A DNA stretch of 12,429 nucleotides from Candidatus Hermodarchaeota archaeon (GTDB lineage: Archaea > Asgardarchaeota > Hermodarchaeia > Hermodarchaeales > Hermodarchaeaceae), in contig JAEOSV010000102.1 of NCBI GenBank assembly GCA_016840185.1, positions 1-12,429 of the forward strand. Reading direction: 5' to 3'. Below are positions 6,676 through 12,429 of this stretch, in pieces; within the stretch, counting starts at the first letter, position 1, and each line of letters starts with the position of its first letter. A model generated the notes under the pieces. It was given only the letters and a program-made list of their open reading frames with translations. It was not told where the DNA came from and searched no databases. Position numbers and translations under genes: made by a program.

Positions 6676-7329
6676 TTGTCTGAATCAGCTGGAATCATTG
6701 CAGGTGTTCGTCCAACACGGATGGAGTTAATCACCCTCAAAGAACGACGAGAGTTAGCCGCTCGTGGTTATGAGCTACTTCGAGAGAAACAGGATGCTCT
6801 TGTTCGTGAATTCTTTGCAATTTTATCGGAAGCGAAAAAACATCGAGAAGAAATGGAAACGACTCTTGCTGAAGCTTTCACTTCACTAATGAATGCAAAA
6901 CTTGTGGAAGGGGGAGCAAAACTCGAGGAATTAGCATTAGGAGCAAAGAGTCCTCTGGATTTTGAAGTTGAAACACGAAACACTATGGGAGTTTCGGTTC
7001 CCATCTTTAGGATTACAGAACAAGAAGAAGCAGTGCAATTGCACTACAGCTTGGCAGGAACCTCAGCTACTGTGGACAAAGCCGCCCAAAAGGTTCGATT
7101 AGCACTTGATAAAGTGGTTCGACTGGCTGAAATTGAAGCAACTGTCAAACGACTTGCCGCAGAAATTGAAAAAACTAAACGCCGTGTAAATGCTCTAAAC
7201 TACGTTGTTCTTCCACGGATTAATAACACGATTCGATACATTGAACTTATGTTGGAAGAACAGGAGAGAGAGGATCTCTTCCGGATGAAACGCGTAAAAG
7301 CGATGTTGGAGCGTAAGGAAAAGACTTAA
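6676..7329 (+). CDS. atpD: A/V-type ATP synthase subunit D
   Basis: 217 aa from TTG, with GAGGGA 5 nt before it. Subunit D is the central rotor shaft of the archaeal A1Ao ATP synthase, linking the A3B3 head to the proteolipid ring. The sequence shows the typical opening RPTRMELITLKERRELAARGYELLREKQDALVREF and a long C-terminal helix KTKRRVNALNYVVLPRINNTIRYIE, which form the antiparallel coiled coil; the globular middle part is about residues 90-130. Length fits the family (about 210 aa). No other ATP synthase subunit is nearby, so atpD is separated from the usual atp operon, at least within this window. Its stop is 6 nt from the converging NAC stop. Confidence 0.95.
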   Translation: MSESAGIIAGVRPTRMELITLKERRELAARGYELLREKQDALVREFFAILSEAKKHREEMETTLAEAFTSLMNAKLVEGGAKLEELALGAKSPLDFEVETRNTMGVSVPIFRITEQEEAVQLHYSLAGTSATVDKAAQKVRLALDKVVRLAEIEATVKRLAAEIEKTKRRVNALNYVVLPRINNTIRYIELMLEEQEREDLFRMKRVKAMLERKEKT

Positions 7330-7335
7330 CAAAAA

Positions 7336-7728
7336 TTACTTTTCAGTAAGGACAATTATTGCCTTTGCTAGATTACCTTCCGCAGTTCGCAAGGCTTCCC
7401 GTGCCTCGTCTTCTGAAACATTAGCTTGGCTAGCTACAAGTTGGACGTCTTCTTCGGTGAACGTTTGAACTGTAGTTACGGGGCTATCTTCCTCGGATTC
7501 AGCTGATGTTGTTAAGCTCCGTTCCTCTGACTGACCCACTATTTGGTAGATGTCATCACCTTGTGCTTGCATTACTAGAACTTGTGCTTGAGGGATAACT
7601 AGTTCCTTATCGGGAAAACGGATGAGCACTTCTGTAACATCTTCAAGTTGTTGGAAATCCACACCCATCCGGCGCATCTGACGTTCCATTGAACGTTTTT
7701 TTGATTTTACTTTCTTTACTTTCACCAA
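7336..7728 (-). CDS. nac: Nascent polypeptide-associated complex protein, NAC-alpha type with UBA domain
   Basis: 130 aa. Archaeal NAC binds ribosomes and nascent chains. A basic N-terminus (KVKKVKSKKRSMERQMRRMG) is followed by the NAC domain at about 15-72 (VTEVLIRFPDKELVIPQAQVLVMQ), an acidic/serine linker at about 73-90, and a UBA domain at 91-130 (FTEEDVQLVASQANVSEDEA, ending GNLAKAIIVLTEK). TTG at 7728 and GTG at 7725 are adjacent candidates, both behind a GAGGGA site (7735-7740); TTG has the better spacing (6 nt). It is last in a - strand run after PAN and the PUA gene, with 48 nt to the PUA stop. Confidence 0.93.
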   Translation of the reverse strand: MVKVKKVKSKKRSMERQMRRMGVDFQQLEDVTEVLIRFPDKELVIPQAQVLVMQAQGDDIYQIVGQSEERSLTTSAESEEDSPVTTVQTFTEEDVQLVASQANVSEDEAREALRTAEGNLAKAIIVLTEK

Positions 7729-7776
7729 AGTATATCCCTCATACTTTTACCGAGTCGCATAAACGATTTTGTGAAT

Positions 7777-8294
7777 TTAGGTTTTCCGTTTTTTTATTGA
7801 ATGACGCGTTTTGACTGCTACTCCACGAGATAGGTCAATCATTTCTTGTGGGCTAAGATTAGCCTTTCCGACTGCTAGAAGTTTATCCTTTTCATCCACA
7901 ACTAGAATCTCATCACCCGCGCGAAGCTGAGGATCAACCACTTTAACATGTTTTGCAAACACGCTGCGCCCCTCAGCTATGAATTGGGCTACTTCTTGGT
8001 GTATCACAACTCTTACTTTCGGGAATGGAACGGCTTGATGGAGTAACTTACCCCCATCGATTGTGAGGACAATCATTCCGTCATGCGCTCTAACAGTTGC
8101 GAGAATCTTTGAGTTAAGGGTGACTCGTCGAATCCGTCCTGAACTTTTGGAAACCTCCACTTTACATTCATCAGGAAATAGCTTGTGTCCTATTGATGCA
8201 CTGAATTGGTAGTTAGCAATTCCTCTAATTCTGTAGAGCTTTTCACTGATTTGCGACGTGACTCGCCTCGCCTTTTCTAAAACGACTTATCCAT
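7777..8294 (-). CDS. PUA-domain protein like the C-terminal part of archaeosine tRNA-guanine transglycosylase; apparent frameshift near start
   Basis: The downstream frame encodes [20 protein letters not shown], then [16 protein letters not shown] and the PUA domain ([42 protein letters not shown], ending [12 protein letters not shown]). This resembles the C2 and PUA domains of arcTGT, which place the enzyme on tRNA for G15 modification; here they are a separate protein of about 172 aa. The conserved N-terminal part has no ATG, GTG or TTG in its frame: upstream it runs straight into the PAN stop codon, in the same frame. A perfect start exists in the next frame at 8294 (ATGGATAA overlapping the PAN stop), reading MDKSF then TAG. 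One extra base in the four-base A run at 8279-8282 would fuse it into MDKSFLEKARR. The fallback GTG at 8160 would lose 43 conserved-looking residues. Assembly error, real frameshift or unusual initiation remain possible. Confidence 0.72.
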
Positions 8295-9492
8295 AAATGT
8301 CTGTCGTGTCGCCCCGATCACCAATTGAGCCCAAGACTTTGATAATTGCCTTATCGAAATCTTCCTTATACACGACGTCCCGGAGCTCACGAATAGCAAA
8401 CATTCCGGCTTCAGTACAGATTGCCTTCAAATCAGCTCCTGACGAACTAGTTGTTTTTGAAGCAAGAATGCTAACATCAACATCAGAATGAATGTTCATA
8501 TTTCGCATGTGAATTCGAAGGATTTGAATGCGCGCTTCTTTGTCCGGGAACGGAAACTCAATGATGCGATCAAATCGTCCGGGTCGAGTAAGAGCACTAT
8601 CAAGAATATCTGGTCGGTTTGTTGCAGCAATTATCCGCACATCACCACGAGGGTCAAACCCATCAAGCATACTTAGAAGTTGCATGAGTGTTCTTTGAAC
8701 TTCTCGGTCTCCACTTGTGGCAATGTCAAGCCGTCTACTGGCAACGGCGTCTAACTCATCAATAAATACAATACTCGGAGACCGTTTTCGAGCCATGTAA
8801 AAGATTTCTCGAACGATTCTTGCACCTTCACCAATAAATTTCTGGACAAGTTCAGAGCCAATAACACGGATGAATGTCGCTTTTGTTTCATGAGCTACAG
8901 CCCGAGCTAGTAACGTTTTTCCCGTTCCAGGAGGCCCACAGAGGAGAACTCCTTTGGGAGGTTCGATTCCAACTTTTTCAAATAGTTCAGGATGCAGGAG
9001 AGGAAGTTCCACAGTCTCTCGGATTTCTGCAATCTGCTCTTCTAATCCACCAATATCATCATAAGTAACATCAGGACTTTCTTCAACATTCATGGCTTGA
9101 ACAAAGGGATCTATGGAAATTGGTAAAATATCAACAACAGCTAGTGTTCGTTGGTTCAGAGCCACTTTAGCTCCAGACTCAAGCTGACTTCCAATTATTG
9201 ATTCAGGATAGTTCACAACAAACTGAGGTCCTGTACTGCTTTTCACAATAACTCGTCCATCGTCAAGAACGTCAATCACAGTAGCGGAGACTAGTGGAGG
9301 TTGGCGTAGTTTATTGAGCTCTGCCTGTAGGATTCGCACCTCATTTTCAAGCCGAGTTCGTTCCGCTGTAATTTGATCTCTTTCAGATTCGAGTTCTCGA
9401 ATACGTTGTTCTAGCAAAATCGCTCGTTCAGCTAGACTCATGTAATCATCGGAAGAGACCGTTTTTTTGCGGAGATCTGTTGAATCAGTCAT
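8287..9492 (-). CDS. pan: Proteasome-activating nucleotidase (PAN AAA+ ATPase)
   Basis: 401 aa. PAN forms a hexamer that unfolds substrates and opens the 20S proteasome gate. Order of parts: N-terminal coiled coil at about 18-64; OB domain at about 67-125; AAA+ module with Walker A GPPGTGKT (186-193), pore loop KFIG (218-221), Walker B IVFIDELD (241-248) and the arginine-finger region RPGRFDR (about 306-312). The last three residues IYG fit the C-terminal HbYX motif that docks into the proteasome alpha ring. ATG is at 9492. First gene of the - strand run PAN, PUA, NAC. Divergent from MBF1, with a TATA-like element between. Confidence 0.96.
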   Translation of the reverse strand: MTDSTDLRKKTVSSDDYMSLAERAILLEQRIRELESERDQITAERTRLENEVRILQAELNKLRQPPLVSATVIDVLDDGRVIVKSSTGPQFVVNYPESIIGSQLESGAKVALNQRTLAVVDILPISIDPFVQAMNVEESPDVTYDDIGGLEEQIAEIRETVELPLLHPELFEKVGIEPPKGVLLCGPPGTGKTLLARAVAHETKATFIRVIGSELVQKFIGEGARIVREIFYMARKRSPSIVFIDELDAVASRRLDIATSGDREVQRTLMQLLSMLDGFDPRGDVRIIAATNRPDILDSALTRPGRFDRIIEFPFPDKEARIQILRIHMRNMNIHSDVDVSILASKTTSSSGADLKAICTEAGMFAIRELRDVVYKEDFDKAIIKVLGSIGDRGDTTDIYG

Positions 9493-9524
9493 TGCAAGCT
9501 CTCTGAGTTAAACGCGCTAAAAGC

Positions 9525-9534
9525 TTTTTTTATT
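9525..9534 (-). promoter_or_regulatory. TATA-like box for the PAN operon
   Basis: Reads AATAAAAAAA on the - strand, 33-42 nt before the PAN ATG. A start about 25 nt downstream would leave a leader of about 10 nt. Confidence 0.4.
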
Positions 9535-9633
9535 CCATCAGTACAAGTTGTAGAACTTCTGAGAGATAATTAGAATGAAAATAACCTTTTAGATAGTGGC
9601 GGGTAATGGATAGAATGGTGGCGAATAAACAAT

Positions 9634-10155
9634 ATGCCAACCTGTGAAATATGTGGCCGAGAATGTCATTCAACTCGTGAAATCGCTCTGGAAGGTGCCC
9701 ACCTTTTTGCTTGCAGTCGATGTGCAGAATTAGGAAAAACCGTACATCGGAGCAAAAAACCAGGATACCAACCTTCAACTCCACCAAAAAGCCGCCCTGT
9801 TTCCATTCCCCGACCATCATCAACAAGACATACAGGTGCCCGATCTCGACCTCAACGTCGGGAATTAGTGCCTGTCGAAGATTTTACAAAGCGAATCCGT
9901 CAAGCCCGAGAACAAAAAGGTTGGTCTCAAAAAGACGTGGCCAACCAGCTTCATGAGAGAAGCTCAGTAATCACAAAGGTTGAAAGTGGAAAAATGGCTC
10001 CGACTATAGGTTTAGCCCGAAAATTGGAGCGATTATTCAAAGTTACCTTGCTTGAGGAAGCGGAATCCGTTGATCTTTCACCGATGCCGTCTCAGAGTTC
10101 AGCGACTTTGGGAGATGTAGTTCAGATTAAACGTAAGAAAGCTAATTCCCAATAG
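9634..10155 (+). CDS. mbf1: Archaeal MBF1 homologue (zinc ribbon plus HTH)
   Basis: 173 aa. An N-terminal zinc ribbon carries C4-x2-C7 and C27-x2-C30, followed by a basic Pro/Ser/Arg-rich linker (about 38-75) and a Cro/C1-type HTH domain at about 85-139 (RIRQAREQKGWSQKDVANQL, KVESGKMAPTIGLARKLERLF). This is the architecture of archaeal multiprotein bridging factor 1; reported links are to transcription and to the ribosome, and the exact role is not settled. The tail after the HTH is polar and ends with basic residues (KRKKANSQ). Stands divergent from PAN; aTrm56 follows 44 nt downstream. Confidence 0.93.
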   Translation: MPTCEICGRECHSTREIALEGAHLFACSRCAELGKTVHRSKKPGYQPSTPPKSRPVSIPRPSSTRHTGARSRPQRRELVPVEDFTKRIRQAREQKGWSQKDVANQLHERSSVITKVESGKMAPTIGLARKLERLFKVTLLEEAESVDLSPMPSQSSATLGDVVQIKRKKANSQ

Positions 10156-10199
10156 TTTGTTCCTCAAATACAATCAAATGTGATGGATAGGAAATTCGA

Positions 10200-10748
10200 A
10201 TGAACCCAGTGGAATCTCAAATAGTTGTATTGAAGCTGGATCATCGACCTGAACGAGATAAGCGTCTAACAACTCATGTTGGATTAACGGCCCGAGCGTT
10301 TGGCGCAACAGAATTCTGGACCTCAGGTTTGGAAGACCCAAACATTTCAGAAACAATAAGCCAAGTATCGTCTCAGTGGGGAAACAAAGAATTCAAAATC
10401 AGCACAGGAGTGAAATGGCGAACCCGAATACGCGAATGGAAGAAAAATGGAGGAACTGTCATTCACCTTACGATGTACGGACTTCACGTGGATGAAGTAA
10501 TTACAAAGATTCGGGTTTCGACTCATCCGAAACTAATTGTCGTTGGAGGTCCAAAAGTACCGTCTGAGGTTTATCAACTAGCGGACTATAATGTGGCTAT
10601 TGGTCATCAACCTCATAGTGAAGTTGCAGCACTATCTATTTTTTTAGATAGATTCTTTGAAGGGCAGATGCTTCATCGGAAATTTACTGATGCAATTCTA
10701 GAAATTGACCCAACATCGCATGGGAAACGTGTCAAGGAAATCAAGTAG
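10200..10748 (+). CDS. trm56: tRNA (cytidine(56)-2'-O)-methyltransferase, aTrm56
   Basis: 182 aa SPOUT-class methyltransferase that uses SAM to methylate the ribose of C56 in the T-loop of archaeal tRNAs. The knotted SAM-site region is recognisable: HLTMYG, KLIVVGGPKVPSEVY, then ADYNVAIGHQPHSEVAALSIFLDRFFEG, the aTrm56 signature. Length agrees with the family core. ATG at 10200 is the first start in the frame that matches the conserved N-terminus (VVLKLDHRPERDKRLTTHVGLTARAFGA). It follows MBF1 on the same strand with 44 nt between. Both tRNAs in this window have C at position 56 and are possible substrates. Confidence 0.95.
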   Translation: MNPVESQIVVLKLDHRPERDKRLTTHVGLTARAFGATEFWTSGLEDPNISETISQVSSQWGNKEFKISTGVKWRTRIREWKKNGGTVIHLTMYGLHVDEVITKIRVSTHPKLIVVGGPKVPSEVYQLADYNVAIGHQPHSEVAALSIFLDRFFEGQMLHRKFTDAILEIDPTSHGKRVKEIK

Positions 10749-10793
10749 AAATTTGGGCGATTCAATTCCGGAAATTCCTTTGTTAAACAAAAA

Positions 10794-10802
10794 GGTCTAT
10801 AT
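10794..10802 (+). promoter_or_regulatory. TATA-like box for TFE
   Basis: TCTATATTC lies 19-27 nt before ATG 10821. Transcription starting about 25 nt downstream would fall at or after that ATG, which would favour the second ATG at 10833 (MSGREML) as the start of a leaderless mRNA. Confidence 0.4.
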
Positions 10803-10820
10803 TCGATGCAAGAGTAGTTT

Positions 10821-11342
10821 ATGTGTAAATCTATGTCCGGACGTGAGATGCTAATTAAGCAGGTTGTCATTGAATTCGCCGGCGAAGACGCATTTGAAGT
10901 AGTTACGCGTTTGAAAGAGGATGAAGAAACAACAGATGATGAAATTGCCAATGAAACGGGCATGCGCCTCAATGCTGTTCGAAAGATTCTCTACAAGCTC
11001 TATGATCTACATTTAGCGTCATATCGCCGCACTCGCGATAAGCAAACCGGATGGTTTGTCTACTACTGGTTATTAGAGCCTGAACGCATTCATGGCCTTC
11101 TCCTCGAAAAAAAGACCAAGGTGCTTGATAAACTCAAACAAAGACTCGAATATGAAACCGAAAACACCTTCTATCATTGCAATAATAATGGGTGTCCGCG
11201 CAATACTTTTGAGGAAGCCATGGCAAACGCGTTCAAATGCCCCACATGCAACGGGCAACTTGTACACGTTGATAACCTAGAAGTAATTTCATTATTGAAG
11301 AAACAAATTCTGATCCTTGAACAAGAAATCAAACATAATTAG
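10821..11342 (+). CDS. tfe: Transcription factor E, alpha subunit (TFE)
   Basis: 173 aa. TFE is the archaeal counterpart of TFIIE-alpha and helps open the promoter with RNA polymerase, TBP and TFB. A winged-helix domain spans about residues 8-95 (DDEIANETGMRLNAVRKILYKLYDLHLASYRR), followed by a linking helix at 96-113 and a zinc ribbon with Cys 120, 125, 140 and 143. A C-terminal helix (EVISLLKKQILILEQEI) closes the protein. The start is either ATG 10821 or ATG 10833; the promoter position favours the second, which would remove MCKS. The gene ends in a T-run just after the stop (AGTTTTTTTCC), a likely terminator. Confidence 0.95.
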   Translation: MCKSMSGREMLIKQVVIEFAGEDAFEVVTRLKEDEETTDDEIANETGMRLNAVRKILYKLYDLHLASYRRTRDKQTGWFVYYWLLEPERIHGLLLEKKTKVLDKLKQRLEYETENTFYHCNNNGCPRNTFEEAMANAFKCPTCNGQLVHVDNLEVISLLKKQILILEQEIKHN

Positions 11343-11352
11343 TTTTTTTCCT
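11343..11352 (+). terminator. T-run after tfe
   Basis: Seven consecutive T directly after the tfe stop codon, typical of archaeal oligo-T termination. Confidence 0.45.
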
Positions 11353-11359
11353 CTAATCT

Positions 11360-11384
11360 TCTATTCGGAAAGCCTTTTTAGGGA
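11360..11384 (+). repeat. Partial repeat of the tRNA-Val intron, upstream of the tRNA
   Basis: TCTATTCGGAAA at 11360-11371 is identical to 11428-11439 inside the tRNA-Val intron. Weaker likeness continues (CC, TTTAG, GAAG). The TATA-like CTTTTTA at 11374-11380 falls within the extended match and could serve the tRNA-Val promoter. Confidence 0.5.
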
Positions 11385-11409
11385 AGCATTGAGCATCCCA
11401 CGACAGATT

Positions 11410-11517
11410 GGGCCGATGGTCTAGCTATCTATTCGGAAATTCCCGTTTAGACTAGAAGGCTATGATATCGCGCTTACACCGCGATGGTCGGGGGTTCGAG
11501 TCCCTCTCGGCCCACCA
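11410..11517 (+). tRNA. tRNA-Val (UAC) with a D-loop intron and encoded CCA
   Basis: Acceptor strands GGGCCGA (11410-11416) and TCGGCCC (11507-11513) pair perfectly; the discriminator is A11514 and CCA is encoded at 11515-11517. The anticodon stem is 11468-11472/11480-11484 with loop CTTACAC, giving anticodon TAC (11475-11477), valine. The T arm is 11490-11494/11502-11506 with loop TTCGAGT. The D arm is split by a 31-nt intron; after its removal the D-loop reads AGCTGGCTA with G18G19 in place, and the mature body is 74 nt. The D stem has three pairs (the third G-U), and position 13/22 is U-U. Confidence 0.93.
11427..11457 (+). other. BHB intron in the D-loop of tRNA-Val (31 nt, between positions 17 and 18)
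   Basis: A full BHB motif can be drawn. The outer helix is 11417-11420/11459-11462 (two G-U pairs); the central 4-bp helix is CTAG 11421-11424 with CTAG 11452-11455; bulges are 11425-11427 (CTA) and 11456-11458 (AAG); the inner helix is 11428-11431/11448-11451, then two U-U mismatches, then 11434-11436/11443-11445. Cutting after the second base of each bulge gives the canonical D-loop. D-loop introns are less common than those at 37/38 and imply a splicing endonuclease of broad specificity. Confidence 0.9.
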
Positions 11518-11523
11518 ACCAAC

Positions 11524-11536
11524 CTTTTTTTATATT
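11524..11536 (+). promoter_or_regulatory. T-run and TATA-like element between tRNA-Val and the membrane gene
   Basis: CTTTTTTTTATATT follows the tRNA by 6 nt. The T-run can end the tRNA transcript, while TTTATATT can act as a TATA box for the gene starting at 11584; the two readings do not exclude each other. Confidence 0.4.
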
Positions 11537-11583
11537 GACAACTTATGAACTAAGAACTATGAATTTGCTTGGAGACTAACATT

Positions 11584-11991
11584 ATGAAACAATGGTTTTC
11601 CCGTTTTGTGCTTTTTTCAGGGTTGTATGATATACTACTAGCTTTGATCTTTCTCTTTGGGTCACCAATTGTTTCAATCCTTCTCAATTATCCCATTTCA
11701 ATTCTCTCAGCTGCACTTCTTCAAATTATTGGAGCCTTTTTGTTGGCTTTTGGCATTGCCCTAATTTTTGCATCAAGAAACCTCGATCAATTCTTGATAA
11801 TTCCTGTAGCAAACATCCCTGGGCGTCTTATTGCATTCGTAGTTTTGGTGTACTACGTTCTTCTGGGATTACCTCCAGCTCTTTTACTTCTGGCAGTTGT
11901 GGATGGAATAATTGGAATTGTCTTCATCCTCTTCATTATCGTAATCCCTGACTTTAGTTTCCGCTTTGTCTTCAAGAGCCCGTCAACGTAA
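11584..11991 (+). CDS. Four-helix integral membrane protein of unknown function
   Basis: 135 aa, nearly all hydrophobic. Helices lie at about 10-32, 40-65, 73-95 and 98-122; the loop NIPGRLIAF after the second helix carries the few charges. I do not recognise a specific family. ATG 11584 is preceded by GGAG (11571-11574, 9 nt away), so it is preferred over the in-frame TTG at 11569, which itself contains that ribosome site. It lies between two tRNA genes on the same strand and has no visible partner gene. Confidence 0.75.
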   Translation: MKQWFSRFVLFSGLYDILLALIFLFGSPIVSILLNYPISILSAALLQIIGAFLLAFGIALIFASRNLDQFLIIPVANIPGRLIAFVVLVYYVLLGLPPALLLLAVVDGIIGIVFILFIIVIPDFSFRFVFKSPST

Positions 11992-12031
11992 CTTTCTTAA
12001 ATGGGGTGACTTTTACAATCAAACAGATTGT

Positions 12032-12117
12032 GCCGAGGTATCCTAGCCTGGTAGGGAGCAGGCCTGCTAAGTCTGTGTCCATTGGACTCACGAGTTCAAA
12101 TCTCGTCCTCGGCGCCA
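12032..12117 (+). tRNA. tRNA-Ser (GCU), class II, with encoded CCA
   Basis: Acceptor GCCGAGG (12032-12038) pairs with CCTCGGC (12107-12113); the discriminator is G12114 and CCA follows at 12115-12117. The D stem is 12041-12044/12054-12057, with GG in the loop. The anticodon stem is 12059-12063/12071-12075 with loop CTGCTAA, anticodon GCT (12066-12068). The long variable arm GTCC-ATT-GGAC is characteristic of serine tRNA, and G73 fits serine identity. The T arm ACGAG-TTCAAAT-CTCGT is complete. No intron is present, unlike tRNA-Val. Confidence 0.96.
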
Positions 12118-12157
12118 CTCTTTACTAAAACAAGAACCTTCATCCGAGTTGTATTCT

Positions 12158-12429
12158 ATGCCGTTTACACCCTTTCATTGGGGTCCAAGTCTCTTAATCG
12201 GTTTAATTTTCTTTCCGTATCTGTTCATACCAAGTATTTTGATAGGAAGCGTCGTCGTTGATTTTGAACCGCTTGCTTTTCTTATTCTCGATTTACCTGT
12301 GTTACATCTTTTCTTTCATACATTTTTAGGCGCCACAATATCAGCCCTTCTAGTAGCTCTACTCATCTTCCTTCTTAGAGGATTTTTCGAAAAAGCAATG
12401 ACCGTATTTCTTCTTCCCCAGATGACCTC
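12158..12429 (+). CDS. DUF457/YdjM-like membrane protein, 3' end beyond the window
   Basis: An open frame from ATG to the window end encodes 90 residues. It begins MPFTPFHWGPSLLIGLIFF, and continues with VVVDFEPL and LHLFFHTFLGATISALLVALLIFL. Early His, a VDxEP-type acidic motif and a second His (HTFLG), placed between hydrophobic helices, resemble predicted membrane-bound metal-dependent hydrolases (YdjM/DUF457 type) often found in archaea. Activity has not been shown for most of these proteins and the call is by motif only. It begins 41 nt after the tRNA-Ser CCA. Confidence 0.7.
   Translation, partial: MPFTPFHWGPSLLIGLIFFPYLFIPSILIGSVVVDFEPLAFLILDLPVLHLFFHTFLGATISALLVALLIFLLRGFFEKAMTVFLLPQMT

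Noticed and set aside
8265..8295. A second BHB intron to explain the PUA gene break
   Set aside because: A small hairpin (CGTTTT-AGAA-AAGGCG on the - strand) exists, but no 4-bp helix with opposed 3-nt bulges can be formed around it.
1..12429. CRISPR arrays, insertion sequences or prophage genes
   Set aside because: No direct-repeat arrays, transposase or phage-type genes were found; the window reads as core archaeal chromosome.

Overview
This is archaeal chromosomal DNA. The gene content is archaeal throughout: PAN proteasomal ATPase, DnaG-type primase with a partner TOPRIM protein, TFE, MBF1, NAC, A-type ATP synthase subunit D, archaeal PPAT, aTrm56, a Trm5/TYW2-family enzyme, and a PUA protein of the archaeosine-TGT type. 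Coding DNA is moderately AT-rich. DUF1512, the stand-alone archaeosine-type PUA protein and frequent BHB splicing would fit an Asgard or TACK lineage, but the window alone does not settle the phylum.

Layout. Bases 1-113 are the 3' part of a 5S rRNA. Then come, on +, a membrane-anchored DUF1512 protein and PPAT (coenzyme A synthesis). A gene-free stretch (1898-2281) of raised GC folds well and looks like an independent structured RNA. A likely Taw2 (wybutosine pathway) follows on + and ends tail to tail with tyrS (-). tyrS is divergent from a small TOPRIM gene, which is followed by dnaG. Next on + are a small membrane protein and atpD. These converge on a - strand run of PAN, a PUA protein and NAC. 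Divergent from PAN, on +, are MBF1, aTrm56 and TFE, then tRNA-Val(UAC), a four-helix membrane protein, tRNA-Ser(GCU) and a DUF457/YdjM-like membrane protein cut by the window end.

Main discovery. The dnaG frame is broken after residue 41 by a 28-nt insert. The insert forms a 9-bp hairpin flanked by a 4-bp helix with 3-nt bulges on opposite strands, which is the bulge-helix-bulge (BHB) architecture cut by the archaeal tRNA splicing endonuclease. Cutting after the second nucleotide of each bulge restores one 425-aa DnaG frame with the family-typical sequence [16 protein letters not shown]. The same cutting rule applied to a 31-nt insert in the D-loop of tRNA-Val gives a canonical D-loop, so the window contains its own control. 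dnaG therefore very probably carries an mRNA intron removed by the tRNA splicing machinery.

Other points of note are the unassigned structured RNA near 1976-2266, an apparent start-proximal frameshift in the PUA gene (its conserved N-terminus is in frame with, and directly after, the PAN stop codon), and a partial repeat of the tRNA-Val intron just upstream of that tRNA. Most of the remaining genes are translation, tRNA-maturation, transcription and protein-quality-control housekeeping genes.
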